Below are positions 36,263-46,109 of a DNA stretch of 64,000 nucleotides, piece by piece. This stretch comes from Niveibacterium umoris (GTDB lineage: Bacteria; Pseudomonadota; Gammaproteobacteria; Burkholderiales; Rhodocyclaceae): positions 1,240,001-1,304,000 of the forward strand of contig NZ_JACIET010000002.1 in the NCBI RefSeq assembly GCF_014197015.1, written 5' to 3'. Made by a program: the position numbers and the translations under genes. Below the pieces are notes generated by a model. That model did not search any database and had not been told where the DNA came from. It worked only from the letters and a program-made list of their open reading frames with translations. Position 1 is the first letter of the stretch, and each line of letters opens with the position of its first letter.

Positions 36263-38296
36263 CTAGGGAAGGCGTGGCGGCGCGGTATCGCTGGCGCAGC
36301 CTTCGATGTACCGCAGGGTCACCCGGCCGTCGTGGCAGGCTGTTTCGAAATTGCGCTCGATCTCCCCGACCGCTTCGCCTGAAGCCGCGGCCAGCGAGAC
36401 GATGCCGCAGGCGCGGTTGCGCCCCTGGTTCTTGGCGGCATAGAGCGCCAGATCGGCCAGGTTGATCCCGCGCTCAGCCGTCAGCCCGGTGCTGCCTGCG
36501 AGCGGAAAAACGATGTAGCCGAGCGAGGCTCGCACCACCAGTTCGCCGCCGGGGATCGGAATCGGCGCGCCGCCGATGGCTTGCAGCACGCGCGTGGCCA
36601 TGCGGTCCGCCTGGGCTTGTGGCATCGGCGTCGTCGCGATCAGAAACTCTTCACCACCCCAGCGCATGACCCGGTCGCTGTCGCGCGTGGCGGTACGCAG
36701 TCGTTGCGCGACCTCGACGATGACCGCATCGCCGGCAGCATGCCCGTGCACATCGTTGATGCGCTTGAAGTGGTCGATGTCGAGCAGGAACAGGGCGCCG
36801 GTGAAAAGCTCGCCCGGTGTCTGGGTGTCGAGGAAGGCGCGCCGGTTCAGCAACTGGGTCAGCGGATCACGTTCGCTGCGCACCTTCAAGAGCTCGTTAC
36901 TCTGCTCGAGCTGGCGGTTGGCACTGCGTACCCGTCGGTAAAGCAGGCCGATGGCGACGAGCCCGCACAGCAGCAGCGCCGCGGCCAGCAACCAGACACG
37001 CTGCTGCAGTGCGCGGTTGCGCAGCTCGGAGGCCTGCAAGGCGTTCTTCTGGTTGAGCAGATCGATCTCGGTCTGTTTGCGTTCGCTCTGGTAACGCGAT
37101 TCGATTTCGAGCAGGGCTCTCTTCTGGCCTTCGCTGAACAGCTCTTCATTCAGGCTGCGTTCGCGATGAAAGGCGTCGAGCGCCGCCTGGTAATCGCCGG
37201 CCGCTTCCAGCGCGGTGGCGTATTCGCCGAGCAAGGTCGCCAGCTGGGTGCGCGCCTTCATGCGCTGCGAGCTCTCGAGCGCCTTTTCGATCTTCGCCTT
37301 GCCGCTCGCGAGCCGACCCATGCGGATCTCGGCCTGGCCGGCATTCGCGAGCGCAATCGCTGCGGTACTTTCGTCGCCCACCTTCCTTGCGATATCGACC
37401 GCCCGCAGGCTGGTCGCCAGCGCCTCCGGGTAGCGTTTGGTGCGCAGGTAGACGTCGCCAAGATTGAGTTCGGTGGTGGCGATCAGGGTCGCGGAGTCGG
37501 TCTTGCGTGCATATTCGCTGGCGCGCTCACTGGCTTGAAGCTGCTCGGCGAGATCGTTGGTGAACGAGGCGACGACGGCGCGCGAGGTCCAGGTGACGGT
37601 CAGCGCGGTCGGGTCTTTCAGGCGGTTCGCGATCGCCAGCGCGGTGTCGAGCTCGTGCATTGCGCGTTTGGTTTCGCCCGCTTGCGCCAGCACCGAGCCG
37701 CGGCTGTTGTGGGCGCGCAGCGCCAAGGCGGGATTCTTGATCTGCTCGGCCAGCTGGATCGCCTCGCCATAGCGCTCCAGGGCGAGCGGGAACTGGCCGA
37801 GTTCGGTCAATTCCCAGCCGCGCGTCATCGCCACCCGGAACTGCAAGCGCAGGTTGCCCGAGTCCTTCAGGGCTGCGGCGGCCTGGTCCGCAAGGGCGAT
37901 CCCCCGTGCCAGGCTTCCGTTCTGCGCTTCGATTTGAGACCGCACCAGTAGCGCCGCACCCTGCGCTTCGGGCGTGGGCTGGGCTTCGAGTTCATTGGCC
38001 ACTTTCGCCGCGGCGGCGGATTGACCCGCGTCGACCAGGAATATCCCGCGCAGTGCGTGCAGCGTCAGTTGCTGCCCGGGGGTGATGCCCCCCGCTGCGA
38101 GCCGGGCGTTGATCTGCTCGACCGCCCCAGCCGGATTGCCGCGACCGGCGAGGTCGATGGCGTCGATATCGGCGTCGCTGAAGGGGCGCGCGTCCTGCCC
38201 GAGCCCGGTGGCAGCGACCAGCGCGCAGGCGGCCAGCGCCAGGGCGCGGAGCGCGCGTGGCAGGGCGTGGCGCATGTTCAGCGGGCTTCGGGGCAT
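36263..38296 (-). CDS. TPR-containing membrane diguanylate cyclase (second copy of the type)
   Basis: The 677-residue protein has the same layout as the protein at 28113-30182. An N-terminal signal leads into TPR-like repeats (about 40-400), a coiled-coil stretch and a transmembrane helix near 430-447. The GGDEF domain has an active site GGEEF near 545 and the RxxD inhibitory site (RDSD) five residues before it. Cyclic di-GMP synthesis is expected. A start at 38275 is also possible. It stands alone between the thioesterase and the glycosylase genes. Confidence 0.9.
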   Translation of the reverse strand: MPRSPLNMRHALPRALRALALAACALVAATGLGQDARPFSDADIDAIDLAGRGNPAGAVEQINARLAAGGITPGQQLTLHALRGIFLVDAGQSAAAAKVANELEAQPTPEAQGAALLVRSQIEAQNGSLARGIALADQAAAALKDSGNLRLQFRVAMTRGWELTELGQFPLALERYGEAIQLAEQIKNPALALRAHNSRGSVLAQAGETKRAMHELDTALAIANRLKDPTALTVTWTSRAVVASFTNDLAEQLQASERASEYARKTDSATLIATTELNLGDVYLRTKRYPEALATSLRAVDIARKVGDESTAAIALANAGQAEIRMGRLASGKAKIEKALESSQRMKARTQLATLLGEYATALEAAGDYQAALDAFHRERSLNEELFSEGQKRALLEIESRYQSERKQTEIDLLNQKNALQASELRNRALQQRVWLLAAALLLCGLVAIGLLYRRVRSANRQLEQSNELLKVRSERDPLTQLLNRRAFLDTQTPGELFTGALFLLDIDHFKRINDVHGHAAGDAVIVEVAQRLRTATRDSDRVMRWGGEEFLIATTPMPQAQADRMATRVLQAIGGAPIPIPGGELVVRASLGYIVFPLAGSTGLTAERGINLADLALYAAKNQGRNRACGIVSLAAASGEAVGEIERNFETACHDGRVTLRYIEGCASDTAPPRLP

Positions 38297-38379
38297 ATTC
38301 GGATGCTGTGTGGCGGTGCGACCCCTGTTTTACGGCAGTTGGCGTCGGGTCTTGAAGCGCGCATCGGATCGCCCGGCGA

Positions 38380-39105
38380 TCAGCTTTGGGGCCAGACGCC
38401 GAGTTCGCGCAATTGTTTCGTCGCGGCTTCGGCCCAGCCGCGGTTGGCGGCCGGGCTGGCCGGGCTGGGGTGCAAGACCCGGCCGAAGCGCAGTGGCAGG
38501 CCGGTGAGCGCAATGCGGGCGCGGCCTTCGGCCCAGGCACCGACGCCGATCACCCATTCGGGCTGCAGCACCTCTGCCATCGTGCGCAGATGGGCATCGC
38601 AGGCGGCCAGCAGCGGTGCCTGTTCGGCGGCGGGCAGTTTGTCCGGCGTGGCGTTGCGGGCGTCCTCGAAGAACGCGAGCGGGCAGTAGTTGGCGACGAA
38701 GTGCCCGGCGAAGAAATCCTCCGCACGGCCAAAGCGTTCGGCGAACAGACCCCAGAGTCGGCGGCCGCTGACTTCCGAACGCGCGCAGGCAAAGCCTTCG
38801 ATCGGTCGTTTGGGGGTTTCCTGCGCCGGTTTCACCACCCCGCCGCAGATGCCCATCCAGTCACGCACTGCGGCGACTTCGCCGAAGGGCACGCCGGTCT
38901 GCACCATGCCGAAGGGGCCGGGGTTCATGCCAAGGAAGATCACCCGTTTGCGTGTTGCGCCAAAGCGGCGCAGGTACTCGGAATGGGCGTCCCGCGCATA
39001 GGTGAGCGGGTTGTACACATGCGTGATTGGCGGTGCGAACGCGAGGGCCTCGCAGGCGGCGGAGAGTTGATCGGCAGCGGCGATCAGGCGGGTGGAGAGG
39101 GCCAT
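38380..39105 (-). CDS. SMUG1-like single-strand-selective uracil-DNA glycosylase
   Basis: Base-excision repair glycosylase of 241 residues. The water-activating motif GMNPGPFGMVQTGVPFGEV and the C-terminal loop motif HPSPASPAANRGW are both intact and typical of SMUG1. NYCPLAFF lies between them. It should remove uracil or oxidised pyrimidines. Bacterial SMUG1 is patchy and is common in betaproteobacteria. Confidence 0.92.
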   Translation of the reverse strand: MALSTRLIAAADQLSAACEALAFAPPITHVYNPLTYARDAHSEYLRRFGATRKRVIFLGMNPGPFGMVQTGVPFGEVAAVRDWMGICGGVVKPAQETPKRPIEGFACARSEVSGRRLWGLFAERFGRAEDFFAGHFVANYCPLAFFEDARNATPDKLPAAEQAPLLAACDAHLRTMAEVLQPEWVIGVGAWAEGRARIALTGLPLRFGRVLHPSPASPAANRGWAEAATKQLRELGVWPQS

Positions 39106-39260
39106 CTTGGCAGGCGACGGTTGAAATCCCCGAGTTTAGACCCCTCACGGCGCTTTGCCCGAAATTCCGGTTTGCGGTGCCGCAAACGGTGAGCCAGAGT
39201 GAAGTGCCAAGGCGGACGACGCCGGGTGCAGTTGGAATGTCCGCCGTGCGACAGGTCACC

Positions 39261-39287
39261 CTCAAGATATCCGGCCAAATGCCGCAA
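39261..39287 (+). promoter_or_regulatory. FliA (sigma-28) promoter of the chemoreceptor gene
   Basis: CTCAAG (39261-39266) is followed after 14 bases by GCCGCAA (39281-39287). The blocks and spacing fit the sigma-28 pattern TAAAG-N14-GCCGATAA. A chemoreceptor gene starting 45 bases downstream is exactly the class of gene expected under FliA control. Confidence 0.65.
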
Positions 39288-39331
39288 CTGAGAAGGTCGT
39301 CCCTTATTCCCTGAAAGCGAGTGAGCGCTTC

Positions 39332-41344
39332 ATGAAAGCCGTGTTCAGACCCGCAATTGCCTTGATGAATCGCCTGAGCTTCCCCAAGAAGTATGTGGTG
39401 ATGGGAACGATGACCTCACTCGCGATCCTGATCCTGCTGGTGCACCTGTTCCAGGCCTTGTACGGCGAGGTGCGCGATACCCGCAACGAGTTGCAGGGCC
39501 TGGCGTATCTGCAAGACACGCAGAAGCTGATCCGTGCGCTGCAGATCCATCGCGGCGCTTCCACCGCGGTGCTGTCGGGTAACAAGGCGCTGGAGGACAC
39601 CCGCGCTGGCAAGGAGAAGGAGATCCTCGAATTGCTCGCTCGCGTCGACCAGGGGCTCGCCGCGACCCAGATGGGCAAAGGCGAGAGCTGGCAGGGCATC
39701 AAGGGCAAGTGGGAGCAGATCCGCAGTGGCTGGTCGCAGTCACAGCCGCCGGACAACCTTGTCGCCCATACCGCCCTGCTCGCCGATGCGCTGGTATTCC
39801 AGGTCGCGGTGGCGGATGAGTTCGGTCTCACGCTGGATCCCGAAGCGGATTCGTACTACCTGATCGACGTCGTGGTGAACAAGCTGCCGATCGTGCTCGA
39901 GAGTCTGGGCCAGAGCCGGGCCCGCGGCACCGCGATCTTGACGAAGAAAGAGATCAACGAGACCCAGAAGATCGAGTTTGGTGCCTTGCTCGCGCAGATC
40001 GACGGCCAGATCCGGCTGTCGCGACTGGCGATCGACAAGGCTTCGCGCGGCTCGGCAAAGGAAAAGCTCGCGGGCGTGACCGAGGAACTCGCCACCAGCA
40101 TCAAGGCGGTGACCGACCTGGTGCGGCAGGACATCCTGACCGGCAGCTTTGCCACCGATCCGAAGGCCTATTTCGATCTGACCACGAAGACCATCGACGG
40201 CGGATACGACAAGATGTTCACCGTCATGATGCCGAGCATCGCTGCCCTGCTCGAAGACCGGGTTGCCCGCAACATGCGCACGATCGTGCTCGACTTCGGC
40301 AGTGTCTTCGTCCTGCTTGCGCTGGCGATGTGGTTCTGGCTCGGCGCGTACTTCGCCATCGTCGAACAGATCACCGACTTTTCGAAAGGCGCCCACCGGA
40401 TGGCAGGAGGCGATCTGACGACGCGCATCGCGGACCGCACCCGTGACGAGATGAGCCAGCTCGTGCGCAGCTTCAACGACATGGCCGACTCGTTCGCGAG
40501 CCTGATCCGCAAGACCCGCGAGAGCGCCGACCGGGTGACGCAGGCTTCGCAGGAAATGGCGCGTTCCTCGTCGGAAATCTCGGTCGCGTCCCAGCAGGAG
40601 GCTGATGCCGCTTCGAGCATGGCCGCGTCGGTCGAGCAGATGACCGTCGGCATCACCCACATCAGCACCAGCGCGGAGGAGGCCGGCAGCGTGGCGACCG
40701 AAGCCGGGCACCTGTCCAAGGAAGGCGAGGCGGTAGTGGTACGGCTCGTCAGCGAGGTGCGCGGCGTGGCCGATGCCGTGAACCAGGCGTCGGCCGTGGT
40801 GGAAGAACTGGGGCGGCACTCGGACGAGATCAGCAAGATCGTCGGCGTGATCAAGGAGGTGGCCGACCAGACCAACCTGCTCGCGCTCAACGCGGCGATC
40901 GAAGCGGCGCGCGCCGGTGAGCAGGGTCGCGGCTTCGCGGTGGTCGCGGACGAAGTGCGCAAGCTGGCCGAACGCACCGCCAAGTCGACGCAGGAGATCA
41001 CCGCGATGATCGAGATCATCCAGCGCGGCACCCGCAGCGCGGTCGACTCGATGAAGACCGGCGTCGAACGGGTCGAGCAGGGCGTGGGCCTGACCGAAGA
41101 AGCCGGCGCGTCGATGCAGGCCATCCAGCGCGGCTCTGAAAAGGTCACCGACGCGGTAACCGATATCTCGTCAGCGCTGCGCGAACAAAGCGCCGCGGCG
41201 ACCGAACTTGCGCAGCGGGTCGAGCAGATCGCGCAGATGGCCGAAGAGACCAGCGCGTCGGTTGCCGACAACGCGGGCACGGCGCGTCACCTCGAACAAC
41301 TCGCCGAGGGGCTGCAGGACGAGATGCGGCATTTCAAGCTGTAG
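39332..41344 (+). CDS. methyl-accepting chemotaxis protein
   Basis: The 670-residue chemoreceptor has transmembrane helices near 24-46 and 316-345. They flank a large, mainly helical periplasmic domain of about 270 residues, with [13 protein letters not shown] near its start, recalling nitrate-sensing-type domains. A HAMP domain spans about 345-395. The signalling domain has the conserved hairpin tip [40 protein letters not shown] near 505-545. The C-terminus ends MRHFKL and lacks a CheR-binding pentapeptide. No che genes are in the window, so it is an orphan receptor. Confidence 0.95.
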   Translation: MKAVFRPAIALMNRLSFPKKYVVMGTMTSLAILILLVHLFQALYGEVRDTRNELQGLAYLQDTQKLIRALQIHRGASTAVLSGNKALEDTRAGKEKEILELLARVDQGLAATQMGKGESWQGIKGKWEQIRSGWSQSQPPDNLVAHTALLADALVFQVAVADEFGLTLDPEADSYYLIDVVVNKLPIVLESLGQSRARGTAILTKKEINETQKIEFGALLAQIDGQIRLSRLAIDKASRGSAKEKLAGVTEELATSIKAVTDLVRQDILTGSFATDPKAYFDLTTKTIDGGYDKMFTVMMPSIAALLEDRVARNMRTIVLDFGSVFVLLALAMWFWLGAYFAIVEQITDFSKGAHRMAGGDLTTRIADRTRDEMSQLVRSFNDMADSFASLIRKTRESADRVTQASQEMARSSSEISVASQQEADAASSMAASVEQMTVGITHISTSAEEAGSVATEAGHLSKEGEAVVVRLVSEVRGVADAVNQASAVVEELGRHSDEISKIVGVIKEVADQTNLLALNAAIEAARAGEQGRGFAVVADEVRKLAERTAKSTQEITAMIEIIQRGTRSAVDSMKTGVERVEQGVGLTEEAGASMQAIQRGSEKVTDAVTDISSALREQSAAATELAQRVEQIAQMAEETSASVADNAGTARHLEQLAEGLQDEMRHFKL

Positions 41345-41357
41345 GTGTCACGCAGGT

Positions 41358-41381
41358 GCCGGCCCCCGCCCGCGGGCCGGC
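41358..41381. terminator. probable bidirectional terminator between MCP and ampG-like genes
   Basis: A perfect 8-bp GC-only stem (41358-41365 with 41374-41381, 8-base loop) sits in the 50-base gap between two convergent genes. No U-run is present, so efficiency is uncertain. Confidence 0.45.
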
Positions 41382-41394
41382 CTGGCCGGCGCCG

Positions 41395-42660
41395 TCAGGC
41401 GGCGTCGTCGCGCCACGGCGCCACCCGCGCCAGCAGCCACATGCCGGGCAGGGCGAGCGCAAAGCACAGCCAGAAGAAATTGAACCAGCCCATCTGCTCG
41501 ACCAGAACGCCGGCGAAGGCGTTGATCACCGTCCGCGGTACCGCCATCAGGCTGGTGAACAGCGCAAACTGCGTGGCGGAGTAGGCGGGGTTGGTGGTGC
41601 GTGCAATGAAGGCCACGAAGGCTGTGGTGCCCAGCCCGACACCGAAGGCTTCCGCCCCGATGACCAGGCCCAGCTGCAGCAGATGCGTTGCGTCGCCGCT
41701 GCCGGGGCCGATCCAGGCGAGCCAGGCGAAGCCGAGCACCGCCACCGCCTGTGCCACCCCGAACAGCCACAGGGCGCGGTTGATGCCGAGCTTGATCATC
41801 CACACGCCGCCGAGCAGACCGCCCGCCACGCTGCACCACAGGCCGGCGTTCTTCGCGACGATACCGATATCGGTCTTGGAAAAGCCCATCTCGAGGTAGA
41901 ACGGTGTCGCGAGCGCGGTGGCCAGTGAATCGCCCAGCTTGTAGAAGAAGATGAAGGCCAGCACCAGCGCCGCGCTTTGCCAGCCGTGGCGGTTGAAGAA
42001 CTCATGGAAGGGCTCGACCACCGCATCGCGCAAGGTTCGCGGCGCGGCCTTGGCGGCGGCGGGTTCGCTCACGGCCAGCGACAGCAGCGCGCCCGGAATC
42101 AGGAAGGCCGCGGTGATCGCGAACACTTCGAACCAAGGGAGATGGTCGGCCAGAAACAGCGACAGCGAACCGGGCACGAGGCCGGCGATCTTGTAGGCGT
42201 TGACGAACACCGCATTGCCGAAGCCCAGTTCCGTTTCTGCCAGCAGTTCGCGCCGGTAGGCGTCGATCGCGATGTCCTGCGTGGCGGAGAGGAATGCCAC
42301 CAGGGCCGCCAGCGCCACCACCGCGCTCAGGTCGACCACCGGATTCAGCGCCCCCAGTGCCACTACTGCGCCGATCAGCGCGAGCTGCGACAGCAGCATC
42401 CAGCCCCGTCGCCGGCCCAGACCGGGCACCGCGTAGCGATCGGCGAAGGGCGCCCAGAGGAATTTCCAGGTGTAGGGAAACTGCACCAGCGCAAAGGCGC
42501 CGATCGCCTTCAGCGACAGGCCTTCGGTCTTGAGCCACGCGGGCACCAGGTTGAAGAGCAGGAATAGCGGCAGGCCGGAGCTGAAACCCAGCACGATGCA
42601 GATCAGCATCTTGCGGGTCAGCAGCGTCTGCCAGAGTGAGGGTTGGGGCGTCGTCGTCAT
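41395..42660 (-). CDS. ampG: AmpG-like muropeptide MFS permease
   Basis: The ATG at 42660 gives 421 residues with about 12 transmembrane segments. The N-terminus has the AmpG signature GFSSGLPLFLLFNLVPAWLKTEGLSLKAIGAFALVQFPYTWKFLWAPFADRY, and a later RRELLAETELGFGNAVFVNAYK segment fits too. AmpG imports anhydro-muropeptides for wall recycling. The frame is open upstream to 43092, but that part is inside the divergent methyltransferase gene and is not family-like. Confidence 0.87.
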   Translation of the reverse strand: MTTTPQPSLWQTLLTRKMLICIVLGFSSGLPLFLLFNLVPAWLKTEGLSLKAIGAFALVQFPYTWKFLWAPFADRYAVPGLGRRRGWMLLSQLALIGAVVALGALNPVVDLSAVVALAALVAFLSATQDIAIDAYRRELLAETELGFGNAVFVNAYKIAGLVPGSLSLFLADHLPWFEVFAITAAFLIPGALLSLAVSEPAAAKAAPRTLRDAVVEPFHEFFNRHGWQSAALVLAFIFFYKLGDSLATALATPFYLEMGFSKTDIGIVAKNAGLWCSVAGGLLGGVWMIKLGINRALWLFGVAQAVAVLGFAWLAWIGPGSGDATHLLQLGLVIGAEAFGVGLGTTAFVAFIARTTNPAYSATQFALFTSLMAVPRTVINAFAGVLVEQMGWFNFFWLCFALALPGMWLLARVAPWRDDAA

Positions 42661-42764
42661 GGCCGAATTAGAGCATGGCATGAGCGACGGCGTGGCTGCT
42701 GCGCAGCCGCTGGCGTCATGCCGTGCAATCCCGTTAGGCTGTTGCAAGCCACAGGAGCGCGACC

Positions 42765-43592
42765 ATGACTGAGGATGGCCCCCCGCCCAGTATCGAAGCG
42801 ATCTGGGCACGCTACGACGCCGACGAGGCGCGCCTGTCCGCGCCCTTGAGCGAGCGCATGCTCGACCTGGCCGAGTTGCGGCCGGGCATGCAGGTGCTGG
42901 ACATCGCGAGCGGGCGGGGCGAGCCGGCCCTTCGCGCGGCACGACGCGTGGCGCCCAAGGGTCGCGTGGTCGGTACCGATTGCGCCGAGAGCATGTTGCG
43001 GATGGCGCAGGCGAGAGCCCAGCGCGAAGGCGTGCGCAATCTCGAATTGCGGCGGTTGGCGGCAGAATCGCTCGCCACGCTGCCCCAAGCATCGTTCGAT
43101 GCTGCGCTCGCGCGATGGGGCTTGATGTATCTGGAGGACCCGGTTGCCGCGCTCAAGGGCGCCCGCCATGCCTTGCGACCGGGTGGACTTCTGGTTGTGG
43201 CCGTGTGGGCCGAGCCCGAGCGTGTGCCGTACTTTTCCTTGCCGCGCGAAGTCCTGGCCCGTCATGCGCCGGTTCCGCCCATCGAAATCGGCGTACAGGG
43301 AACGTTTCGCTACGCGGCGGCGGATGCGCTGGCGCGCGATCTCGTCGAATCGGGTTTCGATCTGCTTGCGCAGGAGGAGGTCGAAGTTGATGTCATGGAG
43401 GCCCGAACACCCGCCGAGTTGGTGGCGTGGACGCGCGCCTTCGGCATGGGGCGCTTGCTCAACACGCTGCCTCAAACGGTGCAGCGCGCCTGGGCGGCTG
43501 ACCTCGTCGCGATGGCGCCTTCGCTACGCAAGGGCGGGGTCATGCGCCTGGGTGGCGTGACCCGGATTGTGGTCGCGCGGCGCGCGGCTTGA
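42765..43592 (+). CDS. class I SAM-dependent methyltransferase
   Basis: The 275-residue protein follows GGAG. SAM-binding motif I reads VLDIASGRGEPALRAA, followed by an acidic VVGTDCAESML, and the post-motif ARWGLMYLEDPVAALKGARHALRPGGLLVV is typical of the UbiE/COQ5-like branch. Substrate is unknown; quinone or small-molecule methylation is possible. Confidence 0.88.
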   Translation: MTEDGPPPSIEAIWARYDADEARLSAPLSERMLDLAELRPGMQVLDIASGRGEPALRAARRVAPKGRVVGTDCAESMLRMAQARAQREGVRNLELRRLAAESLATLPQASFDAALARWGLMYLEDPVAALKGARHALRPGGLLVVAVWAEPERVPYFSLPREVLARHAPVPPIEIGVQGTFRYAAADALARDLVESGFDLLAQEEVEVDVMEARTPAELVAWTRAFGMGRLLNTLPQTVQRAWAADLVAMAPSLRKGGVMRLGGVTRIVVARRAA

Positions 43593-43619
43593 ATCCGGGC
43601 GTTGTTCCATCGCCGCATG

Positions 43620-43643
43620 CGGGCCGGGCCGCTTCCCGGCCCG
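43620..43643 (+). terminator. possible terminator after the methyltransferase gene
   Basis: A perfect 9-bp GC-only stem with a 6-base loop lies 28 bases after the stop. There is no T-run beyond it, so it may be a weak terminator or insulator before the nrd promoter region. Confidence 0.4.
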
Positions 43644-43792
43644 GGCGGCGTTGACTTGGACCTGCACCACCACCGATGCCAGCCGCCGGACGCAAGCGGT
43701 CGTCTTCACATCACAAGCGCGGAAAACACCCCGCTTGACCCCCATCAAGCGCCGTCACGATTCATGGCGATGGCGGCTCCTCATGTTGGTGT

Positions 43793-43840
43793 GTACGACA
43801 TATAGTGTTGCGAACCTAAAGTTGCCACTATATGTAGTGT
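43793..43840 (+). promoter_or_regulatory. two NrdR boxes and promoter of nrdD
   Basis: Two 16-bp sites match the NrdR consensus ACACWATATATWGTGT. The site at 43793-43808 matches at 12 positions and the site at 43825-43840 at 14. Their starts are 32 bases apart, three helical turns, as is usual for NrdR pairs. A candidate promoter, TTGCGA (43808-43813) with TATGTA (43831-43836) at 17-base spacing, is embedded in them. Transcription would start a few bases before the nrdD ATG, giving an almost leaderless message. NrdR itself is not in the window. Confidence 0.75.
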
Positions 43841-43846
43841 ATTGCC

Positions 43847-45889
43847 ATGAGCCTGCCATTGACCGCATCCCAGCCTCTGCTCGGCGCGCTGCCGGCGCAA
43901 GTCCTCAAACGCGATGGGCGTACATTGCCCTTCGACGTCGCAAAAATCCGCAAGGCCATCGTGGCCGCCGGTGCGGCGTCCGGTGAATTCGAGGCGGGCG
44001 AGGCGGCGCGCCTGACGGCGACGGTGGGCAAGGTGCTGGCACATCGTTTCCACGGCGGGACGCCCGATATCGAGGCGATCCAGGACATCGTCGAGCAGGT
44101 GCTCGTCGCGGCGGACTGGTTCGCCACCGCGCGCGCCTACATCGTCTATCGCGAGCAGCGGGCCAAGCTGCGCACCGATCGCCGTGCGGTGGTGGATGCG
44201 ATCGGTTCGATCAACGAGTACCTCTCGCAGAGCGACTGGCGGGTGCGCGCGAACGCGAACCAGGGCTACTCGCTCGGCGGGCTGATCCTCAATGTCTCGG
44301 GCAAGGTGATCGCCAACTACTGGCTCAACCATGTGTATCCGCCCGAAGTGGGCGAGGCGCACAAGCAGGGCGATGTGCACATCCATGACCTGGACATGCT
44401 GGCCGGTTACTGCGCCGGCTGGTCGCTGCGCACGCTGCTGCAGGAAGGCCTCAACGGCGTGCCGGGCAAGGTCGAGTCCGGGCCGCCCAGGCACCTGGGC
44501 AGCGCGGTGGGGCAGATCGTGAACTTCTTCGGCACGCTGCAGAACGAGTGGGCCGGTGCGCAGGCCTTCAGTTCCTTCGACACCTACCTCGCCGCCTTCG
44601 TGCGCAAGGACCGCCTCGGCTACGAAGAGGTGCGCCAGTGCATGCAGGAGCTGGTCTACAACCTCAACGTGCCCTCGCGCTGGGGCACGCAGACGCCCTT
44701 CACCAACCTGACCTTCGACTGGGTCTGCCCGGAAGACCTGAAGGAGCAGATCCCCTACATCGCGGGCGAGGAAATGCCCTTCGCCTATGGTGATCTGCAG
44801 GCGGAGATGGATCTGATCAACCGCGCCTTCATCGAAGTGATGATGGAGGGCGACGCAAAGGGCCGTGCCTTCACCTTCCCGATCCCGACCTACAACATCA
44901 CGCCGGAATTCGACTGGGATCACGCCAACTGCACGCCGCTGTTCGAGATGACGGCCAAGTACGGCCTGCCCTACTTCCAGAACTTCGTGAACAGCGAACT
45001 GAAGCCGAACATGGTGCGTTCGATGTGCTGCCGGCTGCAGCTCGACCTGCGCGAACTGTTGAAACGCGGCAACGGCCTCTTCGGCTCCGCCGAGCAGACC
45101 GGCTCGCTGGGCGTTGTGACGATCAACTGCGCGCGGTTGGGCTATCTGTATCGCGGCGACGAGGCGGCGCTGTTTGCGCGCGTCGACGAACTGGTCGAGC
45201 TTGCGCGCACCAGCCTCGAGATCAAGCGCAAGGTGATCCAGCGCCACATGGACGACGGGCTCTTCCCCTACACCCGCCGCTACCTCGGCACGCTGCGCAA
45301 CCACTTCTCGACCATCGGCATCAACGGCGTGAACGAGATGATCCGCAACTTCACCGACAACGCCGACGACATCACCACCCCGGCCGGCGAAGCGCTCGCC
45401 CTGAAGCTGCTCGATCACCTGCGCGCGCGCATTAGCCAGATCCAGGAAGAGACCGGCCACCTCTACAACCTCGAAGCCACACCGGCCGAGGGCACGACCT
45501 ACCGCTTCGCCAAGGAAGACCGCAAGCGCTGGCCGGAGATCCTGCAGGCCGGCACCGAGGACCACCCGTACTACACCAACTCGACGCAACTGCCGGTCGG
45601 CTTTACCGGTGACCCCTTCGAGGCACTGGAGCGCCAGGAGGCGATGCAGTCGAAGTACACCGGCGGCACCGTGCTGCACCTGTATCTGGGCGAGCGCATC
45701 GACTCCGCCGAGGCTTGCAAACAACTGGTGCGCCGCTCGCTCGAACGCTTCCGCGTGCCCTACATCACCATCTCGCCGACCTTCTCGATCTGCCCGAAGC
45801 ACGGCTACATCGCCGGCGAACACAAGTTCTGCCCGAAGTGCGACAACGAACTGCTGGCGAAGAAACGCGCTGCCGCGCCCTTGCACTGA
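43847..45889 (+). CDS. nrdD: anaerobic ribonucleoside-triphosphate reductase, large part without glycyl-radical domain
   Basis: Class III ribonucleotide reductase making dNTPs without oxygen. The 680-residue protein has an N-terminal ATP-cone (VLKRDGRTLPFDVAKIRKAI, about 20-105), then the catalytic barrel. Near the C-terminus it has a zinc site (ICPKHGYIAGEHKFCPKC). It stops shortly after. The expected tail with R-V-x-G-Y and the radical Gly is absent here and appears in the next gene. No Shine-Dalgarno precedes the ATG, which fits the near-leaderless promoter predicted from the NrdR boxes. Confidence 0.93.
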   Translation: MSLPLTASQPLLGALPAQVLKRDGRTLPFDVAKIRKAIVAAGAASGEFEAGEAARLTATVGKVLAHRFHGGTPDIEAIQDIVEQVLVAADWFATARAYIVYREQRAKLRTDRRAVVDAIGSINEYLSQSDWRVRANANQGYSLGGLILNVSGKVIANYWLNHVYPPEVGEAHKQGDVHIHDLDMLAGYCAGWSLRTLLQEGLNGVPGKVESGPPRHLGSAVGQIVNFFGTLQNEWAGAQAFSSFDTYLAAFVRKDRLGYEEVRQCMQELVYNLNVPSRWGTQTPFTNLTFDWVCPEDLKEQIPYIAGEEMPFAYGDLQAEMDLINRAFIEVMMEGDAKGRAFTFPIPTYNITPEFDWDHANCTPLFEMTAKYGLPYFQNFVNSELKPNMVRSMCCRLQLDLRELLKRGNGLFGSAEQTGSLGVVTINCARLGYLYRGDEAALFARVDELVELARTSLEIKRKVIQRHMDDGLFPYTRRYLGTLRNHFSTIGINGVNEMIRNFTDNADDITTPAGEALALKLLDHLRARISQIQEETGHLYNLEATPAEGTTYRFAKEDRKRWPEILQAGTEDHPYYTNSTQLPVGFTGDPFEALERQEAMQSKYTGGTVLHLYLGERIDSAEACKQLVRRSLERFRVPYITISPTFSICPKHGYIAGEHKFCPKCDNELLAKKRAAAPLH

Positions 45890-45910
45890 ACCCCACACAG
45901 GAGCCCGAAC

Positions 45911-46102
45911 ATGATTCACGAGACCCGTACCGAACGATTCGCCAGCCACCCCGAACTCGACGACAGCGAGCGCCAGCCCTGCGAGATCTGGACCCGTGTC
46001 ATGGGCTATCACCGCCCGGTCGCATCCTTCAACCGCGGCAAACAGGGCGAGTTCTACGAACGCCAGTACTTCCGCGAAACCGCGTGCTGCGGCAAGGTCT
46101 GA
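45911..46102 (+). CDS. stand-alone glycyl-radical domain of NrdD
   Basis: The 63-residue ORF has its own GGAG ribosome site 21 bases after nrdD. Residues 24-53 (CEIWTRVMGYHRPVASFNRG then KQGEFYERQYF) match the end of full-length NrdD, where E. coli has TRRVCGYLG, FNAGKQEE and RRV. Gly32 would carry the radical. It is therefore the missing C-terminal domain of the adjacent NrdD as a separate polypeptide. An independent start site and clean ends argue against a frameshift. It may also work like GrcA, replacing damaged domains; that is inference. Confidence 0.82.
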   Translation: MIHETRTERFASHPELDDSERQPCEIWTRVMGYHRPVASFNRGKQGEFYERQYFRETACCGKV

Positions 46103-46109
46103 TTGCTCG

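Noticed and set aside
45890-45910. Frameshift or sequencing error splitting nrdD
   Set aside because: The downstream ORF has its own ATG with GGAG at proper spacing, and the spacer shows no residual coding similarity, so two genes are more likely.
43781-46012. 743-codon minus-strand open frame opposite nrdD
   Set aside because: nrdD is certain on the plus strand with regulatory sites upstream. The antisense translation has no recognisable domain.
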